Of a DNA stretch of 64,000 bases, positions 1 to 8,248 are shown in pieces; the stretch's first letter is position 1, and each line of letters starts with the position of its first letter. A program made the translations under genes and the position numbers. Below the pieces are notes generated by a model, which searched no databases, had not been told where the DNA came from, and worked only from the letters and a program-made list of their open reading frames with translations. This DNA comes from an uncultured Desulfosporosinus sp. (GTDB lineage: Bacteria; Bacillota; Desulfitobacteriia; Desulfitobacteriales; Desulfitobacteriaceae): contig CAKMJS010000007.1 of the NCBI GenBank assembly GCA_927405585.1, positions 29,674-93,673 on the forward strand, written 5' to 3'.

Positions 1-60
1 TTTTTAATTCGTCATGAGTTTTCTAAGCATTTAAGAACAACGACTGCCTGGATATGGGAG

Positions 61-102
61 AGGACAAATAATAGATGATAAATAATAAACGATAAATTTG
101 AC
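61..102. repeat. Short period-7 AT-rich repeat
   Basis: The units GATAAAT, AATAAAC and GATAAAT follow each other in register of seven. The stretch is too short to be convincing alone, but it resembles the period-7 intergenic stretches near 10.5, 20.9, 28.9 and 30.5 kb. Nothing else was seen in 1-221. Confidence 0.3.
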
Positions 103-108
103 CGATCG

Positions 109-132
109 ACGCTTAATGAGCGTTATTTTTGT
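109..132 (+). terminator. Weak terminator-like hairpin
   Basis: A 5-bp stem (ACGCT/AGCGT) with a short loop is followed by a T-rich tract. It could end transcription entering from the left edge. The stem is short, so this is weak support. Confidence 0.3.
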
Positions 133-221
133 TTACAGAAATCTTACTTACCAAGTTGGAGAAATTTTAAAATTTATTAAGTAATGGCACCCTAAACTTT
201 AAGTCAAGTGAGAGAAGATAG

Positions 222-267
222 AAAAAAACAGGACCAATTCAGTTTCAACACAGAAAGGACCTGTTTT
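222..267 (-). terminator. Rho-independent terminator after module 1
   Basis: Read on the minus strand, AAAACAGGTCC pairs with GGTCCTGTTTT (one mismatch) and runs into seven T residues. It lies just past the last reading frame of the first regulator module and closes that transcription unit. Confidence 0.6.
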
Positions 268-297
268 CCGCATCAATTCAATGTAATAAATCTAGAA

Positions 298-369
298 TCA
301 TCTACCAGCAATTGTACCAATTGTAAATAATACTCCTGCAATTATTGTAGCTTTTCTAATTGAATTCAT
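298..369 (-). pseudogene. DUF4386 N-terminal remnant (23 codons)
   Basis: A 23-codon frame (MNSIRKATIIAGVLFTIGTI, then AGR and stop) follows the small gene ending at 374. It has its own ribosome site (GAGGAG) seven bases before ATG. The peptide resembles the start of DUF4386 membrane proteins, which begin with a basic stretch and then an IAGVLF-type first membrane segment. In the second module the same position holds a full-length DUF4386 gene (3986-4642). The likeliest reading is a truncated copy left after deletion. A genuine small membrane peptide is possible, because the ribosome site is intact. Confidence 0.5.
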
Positions 370-373
370 AATT

Positions 374-571
374 TTACTCCTCATCATCTATGCGATTGAC
401 TGAAATCAGCTCAACTCCCAAATCATTAATTGTTCGAAGCACTCCATATAAAGCCGATTGATCAATGAGATGCCCACGTAACTTCGTGGCGAAATCAGGT
501 TGTTTTATAATTGTAAGTCCTTCAAACCAAGCCCCATGAATATACCCACCAATGATAATCTCATATACCAT
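374..571 (-). CDS. Small conserved protein of STAND-LuxR module 1
   Basis: Encodes a 65-residue soluble protein of unknown function. It shares its core with the product of 4679-4924: a WFEGLT motif in the first half, then DQxALxG and an xDLGxxLISVNR ending. The start at 571 is chosen because TAGGGGG lies six bases before that ATG; an upstream ATG at 610 lacks such a site and would overlap the preceding gene. The gene begins about 10 bases after the DUF6326-like gene, so the two are probably co-transcribed. From context I infer that it is a target or accessory of the adjacent STAND-LuxR regulator. The biochemical role cannot be read from the sequence. Confidence 0.7.
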   Translation of the reverse strand: MVYEIIIGGYIHGAWFEGLTIIKQPDFATKLRGHLIDQSALYGVLRTINDLGVELISVNRIDDEE

Positions 572-581
572 GCTACACCCC

Positions 582-1007
582 CTAAATCGACTGCTTCCAA
601 CGAAGTGCAAGCACTAAAATTACCACATTTCCGAGAATCTCCACCCCAGAGAAAAACATATAGTGAAGCGTTATTTCCGATCCAACCATGAATGACCCAA
701 GTTGGTACACGATCATTAGAATCGAAGCTACGATATTGGTTATTCTATTGGCCTTATATGGCAAAACAGTGGATAACAGTACCATTAAAAATGGTATTTC
801 AAGAGAAATTCCTGCAATGAGCAAAAACCCTTGAGTCATCTCAATTCCTGCTATATTGCCCTCGAACAATCCCTTTAAAACCGCCATCTCCATATTGCTT
901 AAGACATCGCACAAAATGTAGTTGAGCCCGAGAAACACCCAAAGTTTTGACAATAGCCCAGGTATTGGATTATTAAGATTGGTTTGTAGTGTATTTTGTG
1001 ATTTCAT
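582..1007 (-). CDS. Four-helix membrane protein (DUF6326-like)
   Basis: A 141-residue integral membrane protein with about four hydrophobic segments (roughly residues 18-40, 56-78, 84-105 and 112-135) and a short basic C-terminus. It resembles the DUF6326 family, which has no established function. GAGGAGGG lies seven bases before ATG. It is the first gene after the double ACCTACT...AGTAGGT palindrome and is followed closely by the small WFEGLT gene, so it probably heads a two- or three-gene operon controlled by the LuxR-type regulator at 1151-3451. The family assignment is from memory of the fold and context and is moderate. Confidence 0.65.
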   Translation of the reverse strand: MKSQNTLQTNLNNPIPGLLSKLWVFLGLNYILCDVLSNMEMAVLKGLFEGNIAGIEMTQGFLLIAGISLEIPFLMVLLSTVLPYKANRITNIVASILMIVYQLGSFMVGSEITLHYMFFSGVEILGNVVILVLALRWKQSI

Positions 1008-1072
1008 AAAAAACCCTCCTCGTTATAGTTACTTATTTGCTATAAGAATACTAAAATCGAAGAGGTTCTAAA

Positions 1073-1123
1073 ACCTACTAAAGTAGGTACGTATATTGAA
1101 AATCCACACCTACTTTAGTAGAT
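1073..1123 (-). promoter_or_regulatory. Paired operator-like palindromes, module 1
   Basis: Two copies of a 16-base dyad lie between the regulator stop and the DUF6326-like gene. At 1073-1088 the arms are exact (ACCTACT, two bases, AGTAGGT). At 1108-1123 the copy is ACCTACTTTAGTAGAT, with one arm base changed. The copies start 35 bases apart, a little over three helical turns. A third copy occupies the equivalent place in module 2 (5068-5083). Placement and dyad shape fit a LuxR-type binding site; binding itself is inferred. Confidence 0.55.
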
Positions 1124-1150
1124 GGAGGTTAAGATATTAGAGAATCAAAG

Positions 1151-3451
1151 CTATACCAAGCCCAGTTCTTTAGCTTTGACTACAGCCTCTGTGCGCCGTT
1201 TTACTTGTAGCTTTCCGTATATTGTTTGATTATAGCTCTTGACTGTACTCAGTGCTAAAAAAAGCGTGTCACATATTTCTTGGTTGGATAGTCCTGACGC
1301 GATTAAAGCCAGTACCTCTAACTCTCTAACCGTTAAGGACTCTACGAGGGATTGATTGGCATGCTCCTTTTTCAACAGCAGTGGTCTATTAATAAGATTA
1401 CTTTTGCAGTCGGCATAAGGTGCCTTTGCCATATCAATCATGATTTCCATGTCTTTGATGGAAATGTCATCCGGAATTGGATTCATAAAGTAATGCTCTT
1501 TGCTCTCTCGGAGGCAATCCCGCGCTAAATCAAAGAAACCTTCACTGCAATAAACCCTCGCAAGCATGAGATAATACTTGTATTTCCAGTCCATTAAGGA
1601 ATATTTCTGGCCGTAGGCCTTACTGTCTTCAAGCAGTGCGTATGCTTGTTTATTTTCACCGCGCAAGAAAGCAGTTTTGGCCAAACCTAAATATAGACTT
1701 GCAAGCAAAATTGGGTGATTCTCCTGAACTACCCTTGAAATCGTCTGATCAAACAGAACCCTTGCTTTGTTCAGGCACCCTTGCTGAAGATAAAGCTCTC
1801 CAAGCACCATGTAAATGGAATTGTAGGCTAGTGGATTCCCCGCCCTGCTTATGTCCTCTAATGACAGCGCAATGACTGCTTCAGCCTCATTTAATTCACT
1901 CATGCCCCAATGTGCGACTGCAAGCAACATAGCCACAAGGCCTCGTTTTTGGTACTGATCACTGGGAATCCGCGCGAGTGCGTCTCGAGTATACTTGAAA
2001 ACGCCTTCAATATCATCTGTAGCCGCGGCAATATATCCACGCGCCGATGCGATAGTCGCTGGCAGTAGTTCAAACTGAAGCGTATCATTTATAAGAATGC
2101 CTTTTGGGTATACCTCTGATTGACACATATCATACAAGGCCTGCGCTTTGTCGAACCACTCGCTGCAACCTACCACATTCCCCATATCGAGAAGTGCCCA
2201 TCCATACCCCATGGCAAGTACTGGACTTTTCTCAAGAACAGACATAGGCAACCGCTTTGCCATATCGAGCCAAGAAGCAGCCTGGAGCTGAATGTCCATT
2301 TCAGCCCATTTACACTCAATCAGTGCCGCCGCTTCCTCAAAGGCATTCGCTTTTAGAAAGTGGTGAATAGCCTCTTGCTCATGTCCCACCATTTTAAACC
2401 AACACCCTGCACGATGATGCAGCTTTTCGACATCTATCTCGGACTGTTGCTCAAGTCGTTGTCTGAGAAGGTCTCTAAAGAGATGATGATACCGATACCA
2501 TTTGTGGGACGACTCCATCGGGATGATGAAGCTATTGGTCTTCACAAGTCTTTCAATGATTGTCCTGCCATTACCGGATTCAAGCTGTACAACCGCTTCA
2601 CAAAGCTCACCTGAAAAAAACTCCAGCAAGGCAGTTTTAAGGAGGAAATCTTTGACTTCAGGGGCTTGATGCTCCAGCACTTCCTCCATCAAATAGTCCA
2701 TAATATAGTAATGACTACCTGTAAATGCATCGATAAATCCACTTACGTCTTCAAGGCCTTGCATCGAGAGAGCGGTCAGCTGTAAGCCCGCAATCCAACC
2801 CTCTGTACGCTTGAAAAGGTGTTGTAGCTGTTCTTCCTCTAGGTTTAGATTGAGTTGCTGTGAAAAAAAAGTTTTTACCTCTTCCTCTGTGAATCTGAGC
2901 TGCGAAATTCTGAGCTCCAAAAGCCTCTTGCCTGCTCTGAGCTTTGCCAGTGGAAGCGAAGGATCTTCTCTGGTAATCAAGACTAACTGCATCAATCTCG
3001 GCATATGTTCAAGTATCGTCCTAAGCACATGATGAATTTGATTGTTACGGATGACATGATAATCATCGAACACCAAGATGAAGGGATGACCGATGGCGTG
3101 CAACTGATGGATGAGCGCTTTCAAAAACGCTTCAAAGCCAATGGATTGATAGGTATCTAGTAACTGCTCCAACCGCTCAGACGCTTGCTCATCAATCGAC
3201 TTAATTCCAGCAATCAGAACTGCAAAAAACTGTGTCAAATCATTGTCCCATTCATCTAGGGCGTACCAGCTGTAAGACTTGTTCTGTTCCGATAGCCAAG
3301 AACTAATAATCGTCGATTTACCTGAACCCGCCTGCGCAGACACGAGAATGACACTTGCCCTGTAGCTGTCCTTTAGCAGTTCCACTCTTGAAATCACGCT
3401 GTCAGGTAGCTGAGGCTTATGCAGTTTTGTGGACAATACAGAAAATGCCAT
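1151..3451 (-). CDS. MalT-like STAND/LuxR transcriptional regulator
   Basis: A 766-residue ATP-dependent activator. An N-terminal P-loop NTPase has GSGKST at residues 42-47 and a hydrophobic LVFDDYH Walker-B strand near 125. A winged-helix/helical-repeat region follows, and the C-terminus is a LuxR HTH (LTVRELEVLALI at about 700 onward, ending in KAKELGLV). In this class (MalT is the model) ligand sensing by the repeat domain licenses ATP-driven oligomerisation and DNA binding. It is paralogous to the product of 5105-7759 over its whole length but lacks about 118 residues just before the HTH. GGAG sits seven bases before ATG. The immediate downstream palindromes suggest that it controls the next operon. 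The ligand is unknown. Confidence 0.85.
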   Translation of the reverse strand: MAFSVLSTKLHKPQLPDSVISRVELLKDSYRASVILVSAQAGSGKSTIISSWLSEQNKSYSWYALDEWDNDLTQFFAVLIAGIKSIDEQASERLEQLLDTYQSIGFEAFLKALIHQLHAIGHPFILVFDDYHVIRNNQIHHVLRTILEHMPRLMQLVLITREDPSLPLAKLRAGKRLLELRISQLRFTEEEVKTFFSQQLNLNLEEEQLQHLFKRTEGWIAGLQLTALSMQGLEDVSGFIDAFTGSHYYIMDYLMEEVLEHQAPEVKDFLLKTALLEFFSGELCEAVVQLESGNGRTIIERLVKTNSFIIPMESSHKWYRYHHLFRDLLRQRLEQQSEIDVEKLHHRAGCWFKMVGHEQEAIHHFLKANAFEEAAALIECKWAEMDIQLQAASWLDMAKRLPMSVLEKSPVLAMGYGWALLDMGNVVGCSEWFDKAQALYDMCQSEVYPKGILINDTLQFELLPATIASARGYIAAATDDIEGVFKYTRDALARIPSDQYQKRGLVAMLLAVAHWGMSELNEAEAVIALSLEDISRAGNPLAYNSIYMVLGELYLQQGCLNKARVLFDQTISRVVQENHPILLASLYLGLAKTAFLRGENKQAYALLEDSKAYGQKYSLMDWKYKYYLMLARVYCSEGFFDLARDCLRESKEHYFMNPIPDDISIKDMEIMIDMAKAPYADCKSNLINRPLLLKKEHANQSLVESLTVRELEVLALIASGLSNQEICDTLFLALSTVKSYNQTIYGKLQVKRRTEAVVKAKELGLV

Positions 3452-3662
3452 AGGTTTTCTCCATTCATAAATTCATAACTCGCTGCATAATCGCATAATA
3501 CTTCCAAAATATTAAGCCCAAGCACTCAAATGCACCAATCGGCATCAATTTGTTAAAGTGATAGAATGGTTAAAAACCTTTCTATAAGCCTCTCCTTTAT
3601 GAAAATGTTCAATGATTTCATGCAAAACTTGGGGTGGAAAAAGCTTCTGTTGTAAACTCTTT
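3452..3662. other. Intergenic, no feature seen
   Basis: No convincing gene is visible. It contains the presumed promoter of the regulator at 3451, but no clear -35/-10 pair could be picked out. Confidence 0.3.
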
Positions 3663-3850
3663 CTATAGCCTAAATTCTTCATTATTCTGTAAAACCCTGC
3701 CAGCAACGGTTCCTTTTACAATATTCTTGAAATTTAACAAGGGTCTCCACGAAGTCTCCTTTGCGTCCCAGAGTCTACGCAAATCATAACACGCAGCCCA
3801 GACATTTCTGTATCCTGCCTCCGTTATTGCCTCGTTGACAACACCCGCAT

Positions 3851-3905
3851 GTAATGGGGACGGTCCTTTTAACACACTATGTGTTAAAAGGACCGTCCCC
3901 ATTAC
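3851..3905. repeat. 26-bp perfect inverted repeat (GGGGACGGTCC type)
   Basis: The arms at 3851-3876 and 3880-3905 are exact reverse complements with a three-base spacer; the core is GGGGACGGTCC. Directly to the right the nonamer ATTACACGC is repeated three times in tandem (about 3902-3928). Such GGGGACGGTCC palindromes resemble REP/MITE-like repeats of clostridia. An 88-codon minus-strand frame crosses it (3663-3929) but begins by translating the nonamer repeat and is not credible as a gene. Confidence 0.75.
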
Positions 3906-3985
3906 ACGCATTACACGCATTACACGCACACCGCATTTTGTATCTAAAATCTATTTTTGGCATTAATTAATATATTCAGCTATAA

Positions 3986-4642
3986 TCATTCTTTATTTTG
4001 GGTTGTTTTTAATAGGATAATTCCTAACCAGATAAACCATATAATTTGGCTCATTCCAAATATACCTATAAGATCTATTAATCCAGGAACAGTTGAAATT
4101 ATGCCAACAGCACCAATAAATATTCCTAAATAATTCAAACCCTTGGGAAGCAAGCCTCCTCGAATTCCAGCAATGCTGATTAAAAATGTCATTAAACCGC
4201 CTAAAATTTCTCCATTGGCACCACCTAATCCATTTGCTACAGATTCAATTCCCAACCAAAATGTTGTGCCTTGAACGGGATTGTCTTGAAATAATGCAAC
4301 AGCAGGGGTAATTCCTGAATTTGAGACCATTCCACTTCCTATAAGCAAGCCAGCCCATATAATACCTATAATAGAAGCTATTTGCATTATAATTGGTGTT
4401 CTATCTTTAAGCCTTGCGTAAAGTGACAAATTTAAGATAATAAGAAAAAAGCCAAAGAGCACATACATCAAAATATTTGTTATGCATATTAGAGATTGGT
4501 GATTTACAAGCAAATTCATCTTTTGAGATGGTTCTACAATATTTGGATAATCGAGTATAAAAAGAAATATTACAATCCCTACTAAATGTGAAATTGCTAA
4601 ATAAAACGCAGAGATTCCACCGAGTTTTTGAAAGTTTTTCAT
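3986..4642 (-). CDS. DUF4386 family membrane protein
   Basis: A 218-residue membrane protein with about six hydrophobic helices. The N-terminus (KNFQKLGGISAFYLAISHLVG) and the later YARLKDRTPIIMQIASIIG segment have the DUF4386 pattern, a family found in bacteria without a known activity. It follows the small WFEGLT gene by about 36 bases and is the last gene of module 2. A 23-codon remnant of the same family lies at the matching position in module 1. A link to membrane stress or to a signal sensed by the LuxR regulator is possible, but it is inferred only from gene order. Confidence 0.75.
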   Translation of the reverse strand: MKNFQKLGGISAFYLAISHLVGIVIFLFILDYPNIVEPSQKMNLLVNHQSLICITNILMYVLFGFFLIILNLSLYARLKDRTPIIMQIASIIGIIWAGLLIGSGMVSNSGITPAVALFQDNPVQGTTFWLGIESVANGLGGANGEILGGLMTFLISIAGIRGGLLPKGLNYLGIFIGAVGIISTVPGLIDLIGIFGMSQIIWFIWLGIILLKTTQNKE

Positions 4643-4678
4643 TCTAAATAATACCTCCCTAATAATTTAAAGTTACAA

Positions 4679-4924
4679 TCATTTCGTGTAAACTCGATTT
4701 ACCGAGATCAGCACCAGCCCTAAGTCTCGTATTTTTTTGAACAATCCATGCAATGCAGCCTGATCAACTACGGTACCTGTAATAACAGTATCCCCGTTAT
4801 CTTCCAGTGTGACGGTCAAGCCCTCAAACCAGTTTGTCCATTGAACGCCTAAGTGACCCTTAATTCTGATTTGGTAAATCAGTGTCTTACTTGAATCAAG
4901 TTTTTTGTGGTGTTTATTAGGCAT
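4679..4924 (-). CDS. Small conserved protein of STAND-LuxR module 2
   Basis: An 81-residue paralogue of the product of 374-571. Shared positions include WFEGLT, T.L.G, DQAALHG and DLGLVLISVNR. It has a 12-16 residue basic N-terminal extension (NKHHKKLDSSK) absent from the other copy. GGAGGT precedes ATG by eight bases. It is the first substantial gene after the ACCTACT palindrome and the long hairpin at 5006-5061, and it precedes the DUF4386 gene, so both are probably transcribed together. The conserved ending is typical of a small family found near such regulators. Its function is unknown. Confidence 0.75.
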   Translation of the reverse strand: MPNKHHKKLDSSKTLIYQIRIKGHLGVQWTNWFEGLTVTLEDNGDTVITGTVVDQAALHGLFKKIRDLGLVLISVNRVYTK

Positions 4925-4979
4925 AACTCACTACCTCCGGCTGCAATCTGTTGTAATAATCCATACCTCTTGTTTATAA

Positions 4980-5000
4980 TTATGCTTTGTTTTTAATCAT
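4980..5000 (-). other. Six-codon leader frame with strong ribosome site
   Basis: MIKNKA-stop begins seven bases after AGGAGGT. That ribosome site is the outer end of the 22-bp hairpin arm at 5006-5027 and would be buried if the hairpin forms. It may be a leader peptide or the eroded start of a lost gene. Confidence 0.3.
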
Positions 5001-5005
5001 AAATA

Positions 5006-5061
5006 ACCTCCTAATCCGTAGTATTCTTAACTGATTCTTAGAATACTACGGATTAGGAGGT
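5006..5061 (-). promoter_or_regulatory. 22-bp perfect inverted repeat in module 2 leader
   Basis: The arms at 5006-5027 and 5040-5061 are exact reverse complements, separated by 12 bases. Read in the direction of the operon, the second arm ends in AGGAGGT, so the RNA hairpin would mask a ribosome site. No T-run follows, so it is not a simple terminator. It lies just downstream of the operator-like palindrome at 5068-5083. Confidence 0.7.
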
Positions 5062-5067
5062 AGCAAC

Positions 5068-5083
5068 ACCTACTTAAGTAGGA
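5068..5083 (-). promoter_or_regulatory. Operator-like palindrome, module 2
   Basis: ACCTACTTAAGTAGGA differs from a perfect dyad only at its outermost base. It lies 20 bases beyond the regulator stop, like the two copies at 1073-1123, and is probably a binding site for one or both paralogous LuxR regulators. Confidence 0.55.
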
Positions 5084-5104
5084 TTTAGATCTCAATTGAG
5101 TAGG

Positions 5105-7759
5105 TTACACTAGGCCGAGTTCTCTGGCTTTTGCAACTGCTTCTGTTCTTCTCTTAACTTCCAGCTTTGCATAAATGTTCTGATTATATCCTTTAACTGT
5201 GCTTAGAGCGAGGAAAAGTTGGTTTGTAATTTCCTTATTTGATAAGCCTTCTACTATAAGCCCTAGAACCTCAAGTTCCCTTATAGTCAGTGGTTCACTA
5301 AGCCTTTGGTTAGCCATTTCCTTCTTTAAATGCAACACATCTTCCTTAACATACTTCAATCCCTCATCTTGTGAAAGATGCTCAAGAAAAGGTCTGTAGT
5401 AGTTCTCAACGTTTGCTAACGTAGTTGCTTCATCAAGAAGTAACTTACGTGCTATATGCTGTCCCTCAGCTTCCTTCACTTTACTTGCAAGAACCAGATA
5501 ATTAATGCAATGACCTGTCCTTTTTTGCTTTTTTGCACTTTCTATGAGGTCATTACAAATGCCTCCTACTTTTTTTAACATAGCGGCATCTGCATTTTGG
5601 TTAAGAATCTGCTCAACATACAATCCTGCTGAGAACTCAACGAGATATGGAATACTCTTGGTTCCAAAAGAATCCACCATCAAGTAATCGCATGTCGTAA
5701 GCATACCTCGTCCTTTTCTCATCTGTATATAAAGCTCCATATCTTCTATTGAAATATAGTCAGGAATTGGATTCACAAAGTACGCGTTCTTACTTTCATA
5801 AATGCTATCAAGTGCCATAGCATAGAGCCCTTCACATGCATAGAGCTTTGCAAAAAGCAAGTAATACTTATATTTCCAGTCCATAAGTGCATAATTTTGT
5901 CCATATTCCTTGCTTTTCTTTAGAAGTCCATACACTTCTTGGTTATTACCTTCAAGATAAGAGATATTAGCTAACCCTAAGTATAAACTTGCCAAGAGAC
6001 TTGGAACCCTGTTAACTCCATCAACTTGCCTTATTGTTTTTTCAAAGATTGATTTCGCATCCTTCAAACGGCCCATTTGAATATATAATTCACCCAGGAC
6101 CATATAGAAGCTGTTAATAGTCAAATCATTTACCTCTTTACTGATATTATGTACATTATCGACTATTATCTTCTCAGCTGCTGAAAGATCTCCTGATGAC
6201 CAATGGGCAAAACCTAAGAGCATCGCAATAACACCCTTTTGGTGGTATTGATCTTGCGGTGTTTTAGCTAAAGCATCATTGGTATGAATAAAGATACCTT
6301 CAATGTCTTCTGTTGCAGCTGCGATATAAGCATAAGCAGCTGCAATTGTAGCTGGGAGCAGTTGATACTGTTTCAAGTCAGAAACAGGAAATTCTTCAGG
6401 GTTGTTATAATGAGACTCATACAATTTTTTAGCCTTATCAAGCCATTTTTTACTTCCTTGAATATCACCTGTATCTATAAGTGCCCAACCATAGCCCATA
6501 GCAAGAACCGGTCTTTTTTCGATTATGCTTTCAGGAAGCAACTTTGACATTGCCAACCAAGAAGATGCTTGCAACTGAAGATCCATCTCTACCCACCTGC
6601 ATTCGATTAGGGCAGCAGCCTGATCATATGACTGCCCTGCCAAGTAATGATGAATAGCTTCCATCGACATCCCTTCTGCATTAAACCAATCCCCAGCTCT
6701 ACAATGCAATTCTTCCACGGTAATGCCACCCATACTTTGAATATACTGAGGTAATCGTTGCCTTAGCAAATCTCTGAACAAGTGATGGTATCGATACCAC
6801 TTTCTATCTTGATCAAGAGGTACTATAAACAGATTACTTTGTTTCAAATACTCTATCATCCGCCTACTATATCCATTACCTTCGTCTAAGAGTGAATCAC
6901 TAAGATTGAAGGAGAAATATTCCAGTACAGAGGTTTTTAGCAAAAATCCCTTTACTTCTTCATGCTGCTTTTCCAAAACTTCTTCTATTAAGAAGTCCAT
7001 TATATAGTTGTGACTTCCTGAAAATTCTTTAATAAAGCTATTTATATCCTTCATTCCCTGCATAGACAACACAGCAAGTTGAAGACCTGCAACCCAACCT
7101 TCTGTTCGTTCTGTTAGAAGTTCCGCATGTTCTTCATCTATGACTTGTCGAAGTTGATTGGCCAGAAAAATCTTTACCTCTTCCTTCGTAAATCTAAGGT
7201 CAGCAATGCGAAGCTCCAAGAGTTTATTGCTTACACGATACTTAGAGAGAGGAAAAGCGGGATCCTCACGTGTAATCATTACCAATTTTATTTTTGGCGG
7301 CATATGCTCAATCAGTAACTTAATAAAAGTATCTATCTGTTCGTTTTCAATAACATGGTAATCGTCAAGGACTAGTACAAACTCTTTGTCAAATCGGTGG
7401 AGCTTGGTAATCAATGAACGTATAAATGAGTTGTAACCAATAGATTGAAAGGATTCAGACAGTTGAAGTAAGTCACCTGCAACCATCTTATCCAGACATT
7501 TGATTCCTTCTATTAAATAGACAAAGAATAGTTGCAAATCATTATCCCACTCATCAAGCGAATACCATATATGCCTATAATTCCCACGCTTGATCCAGTC
7601 ACTTATGATTGTTGTTTTACCAGAACCAGCAAACGAGGAAACTAGGATTATGCCAGACCACGGATTGTCACAAAGCTTCTTCTCGATATCTTTTCTGGCA
7701 ACAGATAATGTGGTTAATTCTGGCCTATTCAACTTAGATTGTAATATTTGAAATTTCAT
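5105..7759 (-). CDS. MalT-like STAND/LuxR transcriptional regulator
   Basis: An 884-residue regulator with the same architecture as the one at 1151-3451. The P-loop is GSGKTT (residues 45-50), a Walker-B strand reads LVLDDYH, a long helical-repeat sensor domain follows, and the C-terminal LuxR HTH starts with LTIRELEVLGLI. The two proteins align throughout. The extra length here is a block of roughly 118 residues between the SIEDMEL motif and the HTH, so this is likely the ancestral-length form. It lies upstream of and on the same strand as its presumed target operon (4924 to 3986). The stimulus is unknown. Confidence is high for the family and low for the exact role. Confidence 0.85.
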   Translation of the reverse strand: MKFQILQSKLNRPELTTLSVARKDIEKKLCDNPWSGIILVSSFAGSGKTTIISDWIKRGNYRHIWYSLDEWDNDLQLFFVYLIEGIKCLDKMVAGDLLQLSESFQSIGYNSFIRSLITKLHRFDKEFVLVLDDYHVIENEQIDTFIKLLIEHMPPKIKLVMITREDPAFPLSKYRVSNKLLELRIADLRFTKEEVKIFLANQLRQVIDEEHAELLTERTEGWVAGLQLAVLSMQGMKDINSFIKEFSGSHNYIMDFLIEEVLEKQHEEVKGFLLKTSVLEYFSFNLSDSLLDEGNGYSRRMIEYLKQSNLFIVPLDQDRKWYRYHHLFRDLLRQRLPQYIQSMGGITVEELHCRAGDWFNAEGMSMEAIHHYLAGQSYDQAAALIECRWVEMDLQLQASSWLAMSKLLPESIIEKRPVLAMGYGWALIDTGDIQGSKKWLDKAKKLYESHYNNPEEFPVSDLKQYQLLPATIAAAYAYIAAATEDIEGIFIHTNDALAKTPQDQYHQKGVIAMLLGFAHWSSGDLSAAEKIIVDNVHNISKEVNDLTINSFYMVLGELYIQMGRLKDAKSIFEKTIRQVDGVNRVPSLLASLYLGLANISYLEGNNQEVYGLLKKSKEYGQNYALMDWKYKYYLLFAKLYACEGLYAMALDSIYESKNAYFVNPIPDYISIEDMELYIQMRKGRGMLTTCDYLMVDSFGTKSIPYLVEFSAGLYVEQILNQNADAAMLKKVGGICNDLIESAKKQKRTGHCINYLVLASKVKEAEGQHIARKLLLDEATTLANVENYYRPFLEHLSQDEGLKYVKEDVLHLKKEMANQRLSEPLTIRELEVLGLIVEGLSNKEITNQLFLALSTVKGYNQNIYAKLEVKRRTEAVAKARELGLV

Positions 7760-7821
7760 GTCCTTTCACTCCATCAATCTTTTTGTATTAACTCGTGGCT
7801 AGAATTAGTTAAGTTTTTAAG

Positions 7822-7862
7822 AATTAGTGAAGTAACTCTAAAAAAAGATTACTTCACTAATT
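7822..7862. terminator. 14-bp palindrome, possible terminator
   Basis: AATTAGTGAAGTAA (7822-7835) and its exact complement (7849-7862) enclose a 13-base A-rich loop. It lies upstream of the regulator start at 7759. It has no long T-run, so it may instead be an operator. No credible gene was found in 7760-8248; an 82-codon minus-strand frame lacks a ribosome site. Confidence 0.4.
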
Positions 7863-8248
7863 AAAAAGATGTTTCTTCATTCGCCGAACAATCTTCTTTT
7901 CCTTCCACCAATCACCAAATCTTTTAATTTGGTAAGCGATACCAGTCACCCGCAGGGATTCTCTGCACGGTTGAAGCAAACAATTCCGTTCACTTGAACA
8001 AATAGAATACTTCACTTTTGCAGTTAATCTGTTGAGGTGTGTATTAGAGGCGCTCATAACTATTGAGAAAATGGCTATGTACAAGGCTTTCCATTGTTTT
8101 ATCATAAAATATACTGATTGATACCATAGGGAATAACTATAGACATATTTTAACTGAAGTGATAGTCTTTAATTGTATTAGTGAAATAAATCATAAGCGA
8201 TCGAATGAGGGGTACAATTAAATCTATAATGATAGGAGAGGGTGCAAG

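Noticed and set aside
3663..3929. 88-codon minus-strand frame starting MRVMRVMRVM
   Set aside because: The start is a translation of the nonamer repeat, the frame crosses the 26-bp palindrome, and no ribosome site or family pattern was seen.
7857..8105. 82-codon minus-strand frame between the second LuxR regulator and the RpoA-CTD-like gene
   Set aside because: No ribosome site, no recognisable motif, and it ends inside the 14-bp palindrome at 7822-7862.
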